DNA from: CAYXRK01 sp964467615
Lineage (GTDB): Bacteria > Hydrogenedentota > Hydrogenedentia > Hydrogenedentales > GCA-2746185
Direction: 5' to 3'
Length of the DNA stretch: 58,152 nt
Assembly (NCBI GenBank): GCA_964467615.1
Contig: CAYXRK010000008.1
Coordinates: forward strand, 1 to 58,152
The position numbers and the translations under genes are program-made. Shown piece by piece: positions 54,747 through 58,152 of the stretch. The first letter of the stretch is position 1. Each line of letters opens with the position of its first letter. The notes below the pieces were generated by a model that was given only the letters and a program-made list of their open reading frames with translations, had not been told where the DNA came from and made no database searches.

Positions 54747-54829
54747 AGGCCGGAACGCGGCGGATCGAGGGTGTCGACCGTTGATATCATTGGACTTACG
54801 TCGATCAGTGGCCTCTTTTTCATGCCTTT

Positions 54830-54898
54830 AACTCCGATTTTGGGCCTCAAAACTCCGAAAATGGGTGGTTGACGGCGCCCAAAAGCTCCGATTTCGGC
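54830..54898. repeat. Three short near-direct repeats
   Basis: AACTCCGATTTTGG (from 54830), AACTCCGAAAATGG (from 54851) and AGCTCCGATTTCGG (from 54884) share the core CTCCGAN(3-4)GG. Spacing is 21 and 33 bases. They might be regulator sites or decayed repeats. Confidence 0.45.
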
Positions 54899-55078
54899 CA
54901 TTCGTGAGTGCGGGCCGCGCCGGGTAACGGGTGGTGAAGGAACCACGCCTATCTATATAACACCGGGTGTTGACCTGTTTTTTTGAAAAATGGCCGGTTT
55001 TATTGATCGAAATGCGTGTCGACGTGGGGGTAAAGGCGACGCGATTTGGATCGAGAAACGGTCTTTGGCTTCGAGGCT

Positions 55079-55129
55079 GCGAAGCACAGCTTCGCGGACA
55101 AGTGCGTTCCCAAGTACAACTTGGGAACG
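55079..55129. repeat. Two hairpins, including a GTTCCCAAG palindrome
   Basis: GCGAAGC (55079-55085) pairs with GCTTCGC (55089-55095); then CGTTCCCAAGT (55105-55115) pairs with ACTTGGGAACG (55119-55129). The second resembles the GTTCCCAAGCT...AGCTTGGGAAC elements dispersed in planctomycetes and cyanobacteria. Confidence 0.6.
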
Positions 55130-55212
55130 AGAACGAATTCGCTTTTCTCGTTGCGTTGGGTTATAAGTTTAGCAGGGAACTGTTACGAAGTCGGGACAGC
55201 GGAGGGCCGGGA

Positions 55213-58152
55213 ATGGGACTGTTTCGGATAACGCGCCTGGAATCCTCGATGCGGTCCGCACTACCGCATGCAATTCGCTTGGCAGCGCAGAGCAGGCCTC
55301 CCGAATTTCCGGCGTCCCCCGGCTTGCGACGCTCTCGACCGCCAATCGCCTGCCTCGTTCTTGTCCTCGCTGCGGTGACGGCCTCCGCCGAAACGATCAC
55401 CGAGTGGCGAATGTCGACAAACGCCGGACATACGAGAGGCGTGAAGACCGTCGTGTTCTCTCCCGATGGTACGCGCGTGCTCACAACCGGCGACGACGCC
55501 AAGCTTTGGGACGCAGACACCGGCCTATTACTGCGATCGTTCTCAGGCAATGGCGACGTCGTGGAATCGGCGGTGTTTTCGCCGGACGGCACGCGCTTGC
55601 TCACCGGCAGCGGTTTGAGGGCCACACTCCTGGACACGAACACCGGAGAAGAAATTCGGACGTTTTCCGGTCATACGACTTACGTGGTTAGTGTGGCAAT
55701 TTCGCCCGACGGCACGCGCGTGCTCACCGGATCAGCCGATAACACCGCTAAGCTTTGGGATGCGAGCACCGGCGAGGAAATATTGACCTTCTCCGGGCAC
55801 ACCGCTCCTGTGAAATCTGTTGCATTCTCACGCGACGGTGCGCGTGCGCTCACTGCAACGGAGGTAGAATCGGCGATACTATGGGACGTGGAGACCGGTG
55901 CCGAAGTACGGACCATTTCCGACAATGTTGGCCGCGGGGAGCCCGTCTCGATATCATCAGATGGCGCATATGTGCTTTTCACCGGGTATGACCAGACCAC
56001 CAACCTCTTGTACGCCAATCTCCGGAACGCGGAAACCGGCGCCGCGATCCAGACGTTCTCCGGCTTTACAGATTCCTTTACCTCCGTAGCAATATCGCCG
56101 GACGGAACCCAGGTGCTCACCGGTTGTCGGGACAACACCGCGATACTTTGGGATTTGGGCACAGGCACCCGCATACGGACTTTTTCCGGCCATACCTACT
56201 GGGTGAATTCGGTGGCGTTTTCGCCCGATGGTACGCGCCTGCTCACGGGGTCGGAGGACTGGACTGCCAAGCTCTGGGACGCGGACACCGGAGCACAAAT
56301 CCGCACATTCACCGGCCATACCGGCATAGTGTATTCGGCCGCATTCTCTCCAGATGGCGTTCGCGTGCTCACGGGCGCGGGAGATCCCGACAACACCGCA
56401 AGGTTATGGGACGCCAGAACGGGCGCACAAATCAGAACTTTCCCCGACAGCGTGGGCTCCTCGTCATTCTCGCCGGACGGTGGGCGCGTACTCACAGCGT
56501 CGGCGGAAAGGACAGTGAAGCTCTGGGACGCGGACACCGGCGCAGAAATTCGGACCTTCGCTGACCATACCACCGATTTCGCCGCGGCGTTCACACAGGA
56601 CGGCGAGCACGTGCTCACAGCTACCGGATATCCCGAAAACACCGTCCGGCTCTGGGATGTGGACACCGGCGCGGAAATTCGGGCTTTCCCGATTGGCAGC
56701 GATACCGACAGGTTTGTCTATACCTTGGCGTTCTCGGCCGATGGCACCCGAGTACTCACTGGTGCGAGGTATCCCGACGATACCGCCAAGCTTTGGGACG
56801 TGAGCACAGGCGACGTAATAGTCACCTTCTTCGGCCATTCCAACAGTGTGATTGCCGCATCGTTTTCGCCGGATGGCACCCGGGTGCTCACGGGATCGCA
56901 GGACAGAACCGCGAAGCTCTGGGACGCGGCCACCGGGGTTGAATTGATGACTTTCTCCGGCCATTCCGACTGGATATCTAGAGTGGCGTTTTCGCCCGGC
57001 GCTTCGCGTGTGCTTACCGGGGGGCTGTTCGATAATACTGCCAAGCTCTGGGACGCGGGCACAGGCGGTGAACTATTCACGTTTACCGGGCATACCAACC
57101 TTGTATACTCCGTGGCATTTTCTCCCAGCGGCGGGCGCGTGCTTTCAAGCTCTGCCGATTCGACGGCGAAAATTTGGAGGCTGGATGCCGACTCATGTTT
57201 CGGTCTCTGTGGAGACGAAGGCGCAGTCGATAGTGACAGCGATGGCCTTTCCGATTGCGTCGAAGAATGTAATTACACGAATGCACTCGACCCGGATTCG
57301 GATGCCGACGGCATGCCTGACGCGTGGGAAATCGAGTTCGATCTCGACCCAGGCGTTGACGATGCGTTCGACGATCCCGACGCGGACGGTTTTAACAATC
57401 TTGCGGAATTCTTAGCCGGCACGGATCCCCGCCAGCCCAATGGTGGCGAGGGCGAAGGTGAGGGTGAAGGCGAGCAAGACGCGATCATCGGTATTTCGCT
57501 CCAAGAATTCGAGTTCCCGGATACAATCGTTGGCACGTCATCGGCACGAATCGAAATTGCGGTCAGGAATGACGGAGGCACGCTTCTCAATGGCGTTGCT
57601 ACCGTACCCGCACCATTTCGCATCCGTCTCGGGGCCGGATACTCGATCGATCCTGGCGGCGTCCATAATGTCTCGATAGATTTCCTGCCAACTTTCGTGG
57701 GCAGTTTCGCAGAGGCCGTGCTGTTTACGGGCGGTGGCGGCACACAGCTAGTGCTAAGCGGCAATGCCATTTCCGCTGGTGAAGGCGAGGGTGAGGGGGA
57801 AGGCGAAATCGAGGCGTCCATCGAGATTTCGTATGACACGGCGGATTTTGGCGTGCTCGAGCCGGCGCAAACGACCGATCGCACGTTCACCGTCGGCAAT
57901 ACCGGCGACGCGCTGCTCGTAGGCGAGGCAAGCATTGATGCGCCGTTTTTGCTCTTGGGGGCAAGCGAATACTCTCTCGCCTCTGGCTCATCGAAAGTCA
58001 TCGCAGTGCGATTCGCGCCGACTTCGGAAGGTGTGTTCGAGCAAGACATTTCGTTTACCGGCGGTGGCGGATTCAACGTCACGCTTCATGGCGTGGCCGA
58101 AGTGGCGGGAGAGGGTGAAGGAGAAGGTGAGGGAGAAGGTGAGGGTGAGGGT
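55213..58152 (+). CDS. Giant WD40-repeat extracellular protein with TSP3-like and HYDIN/ASPM-like domains (3' end outside window)
   Basis: 980 codons are read from ATG 55213 (GGAGGG six bases upstream) with no stop before the edge. A signal-like hydrophobic segment lies at about residues 50-65 (CLVLVLAAVTASAET). Fourteen WD40 blades follow (about 75-655): each ends with a variant of AKLWDADTG and opens with GHTxxVxSVAFSPDG, enough for two seven-bladed propellers. Then come Asp-rich DSDSDGLSDCVEE and DSDADGMPDAWEIEF calcium-type repeats (about 672-740) and at least two beta-sandwich domains (FEFPDTIVGTSSA; FGVLEPAQTTDRTF), separated by Gly-Glu linkers. Likely a surface or secreted adhesin-type protein. 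The propeller repeats are very similar, so internal duplication is recent. Confidence 0.88.
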   Translation, partial: MGLFRITRLESSMRSALPHAIRLAAQSRPPEFPASPGLRRSRPPIACLVLVLAAVTASAETITEWRMSTNAGHTRGVKTVVFSPDGTRVLTTGDDAKLWDADTGLLLRSFSGNGDVVESAVFSPDGTRLLTGSGLRATLLDTNTGEEIRTFSGHTTYVVSVAISPDGTRVLTGSADNTAKLWDASTGEEILTFSGHTAPVKSVAFSRDGARALTATEVESAILWDVETGAEVRTISDNVGRGEPVSISSDGAYVLFTGYDQTTNLLYANLRNAETGAAIQTFSGFTDSFTSVAISPDGTQVLTGCRDNTAILWDLGTGTRIRTFSGHTYWVNSVAFSPDGTRLLTGSEDWTAKLWDADTGAQIRTFTGHTGIVYSAAFSPDGVRVLTGAGDPDNTARLWDARTGAQIRTFPDSVGSSSFSPDGGRVLTASAERTVKLWDADTGAEIRTFADHTTDFAAAFTQDGEHVLTATGYPENTVRLWDVDTGAEIRAFPIGSDTDRFVYTLAFSADGTRVLTGARYPDDTAKLWDVSTGDVIVTFFGHSNSVIAASFSPDGTRVLTGSQDRTAKLWDAATGVELMTFSGHSDWISRVAFSPGASRVLTGGLFDNTAKLWDAGTGGELFTFTGHTNLVYSVAFSPSGGRVLSSSADSTAKIWRLDADSCFGLCGDEGAVDSDSDGLSDCVEECNYTNALDPDSDADGMPDAWEIEFDLDPGVDDAFDDPDADGFNNLAEFLAGTDPRQPNGGEGEGEGEGEQDAIIGISLQEFEFPDTIVGTSSARIEIAVRNDGGTLLNGVATVPAPFRIRLGAGYSIDPGGVHNVSIDFLPTFVGSFAEAVLFTGGGGTQLVLSGNAISAGEGEGEGEGEIEASIEISYDTADFGVLEPAQTTDRTFTVGNTGDALLVGEASIDAPFLLLGASEYSLASGSSKVIAVRFAPTSEGVFEQDISFTGGGGFNVTLHGVAEVAGEGEGEGEGEGEGEG
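58111..58152 (+). repeat. Gly-Glu-coding purine repeat
   Basis: GAGGGTGAAGGA-type units encode (EG)n and run into the window edge. Shorter tracts in the same gene are at 57444-57474 and 57781-57807. The strand is almost pure purine, a candidate for slippage or triplex formation. Confidence 0.8.

Larger units (their letters stand above)
54622..55212. other. Intergenic gap rich in palindromes and near-repeats
   Basis: 591 bases with no supported gene. It holds several inverted repeats and CTGAGCGTGTCGAAGG-type elements (see separate entries), three near-copies of ACTCCGATTTTGG, and an A/T-rich stretch at 54950-55010 with a seven-T run at 54978. The ribosome-binding site GGAGGG of the WD40 gene is at 55201. 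Confidence 0.55.

Noticed and set aside
54946..55010. Transcription terminator at TTTTTTT near 54978
   Set aside because: The hairpin before it (AACAC/GTGTT) is only five pairs and six bases separate it from the T-run; too weak to call.
58108..58152. Possible CRISPR or satellite array at the right edge
   Set aside because: Units are codons for Gly-Glu in frame with the WD40 gene; no spacers.

Overview
This 58 kb window is high-GC bacterial chromosome, densely coding on both strands, with no rRNA, tRNA, CRISPR, phage or transposase genes. Gene content suggests an uncultured PVC/FCB-like heterotroph. Signs are secreted PQQ propellers, DUF1080, DUF1501, DUF1573, Gfo/Idh/MocA proteins with Tat-like leaders, a Ser/Thr kinase with a sulfatase-modifying-factor-like tail, and a WD40 protein whose extracellular domains are joined by Gly-Glu repeats. 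The Gly-Glu linkers with thrombospondin-type-3-like repeats fit Candidatus Hydrogenedentota best, but this placement is inference from memory. Pal/CpoB and lipoproteins indicate a Gram-negative envelope.

Layout. 1-8.5 kb: 3' part of a copper monooxygenase-like protein with EF-hands, a PQQ dehydrogenase, a TPR protein, an alpha/beta hydrolase, a HicB-HicA toxin-antitoxin pair, an unknown membrane protein, and recR/def. 8.6-18.3 kb: a fused B12-dependent mutase (IcmF), then a run of cytochrome-copper monooxygenase, ABC ATPase, FtsX-type permease and DUF3299 protein, facing a di-heme peroxidase fused to a beta-helix. 18.4-28 kb: an HDOD regulator, dapB-threonine aldolase-DUF1080, DUF2911, pal-cpoB, a BadF-type kinase and a DUF1573 protein. 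28-36.9 kb: a zinc-ribbon protein with a eukaryotic-type UDP-sugar pyrophosphorylase, an orphan HicB-like gene, dus, thiC, a wax-ester synthase/DGAT, a class II aldolase and two exported unknowns. 37-43 kb: two acyl-CoA dehydrogenases, a dienoyl-CoA isomerase-like crotonase, a second PQQ dehydrogenase and a convergent tetraheme cytochrome. 43-54.6 kb: kinase, zinc ribbon, rRNA/tRNA methyltransferase, a membrane methyltransferase, a sugar oxidation/hydrolysis set, an orphan nucleotidyltransferase, an amidohydrolase, a steroid-5-alpha-reductase-like protein, an SDR and DUF1501. 55.2 kb to the end: the 5' part of a giant WD40 protein.

Together the genes describe a cell that oxidises alcohols or sugars in the periplasm (PQQ enzymes, haem and copper proteins), degrades or remodels acyl chains (ACADs, crotonase, IcmF), may store neutral lipid (WS/DGAT), and cleaves glycosides by a 3-keto route (Gfo/Idh/MocA plus DUF1080). 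Four larger gaps (23.6-24.2, 47.0-47.4, 52.0-52.4, 54.6-55.2 kb) hold no convincing genes; three of them carry dispersed or palindromic repeats.

The most interesting candidates are the copper monooxygenase/ABC/FtsX/DUF3299 run beside the peroxidase-beta-helix fusion, the giant WD40 protein, and an intergenic repeat family found at two loci. All functional calls are from reading translations; no database search was run.
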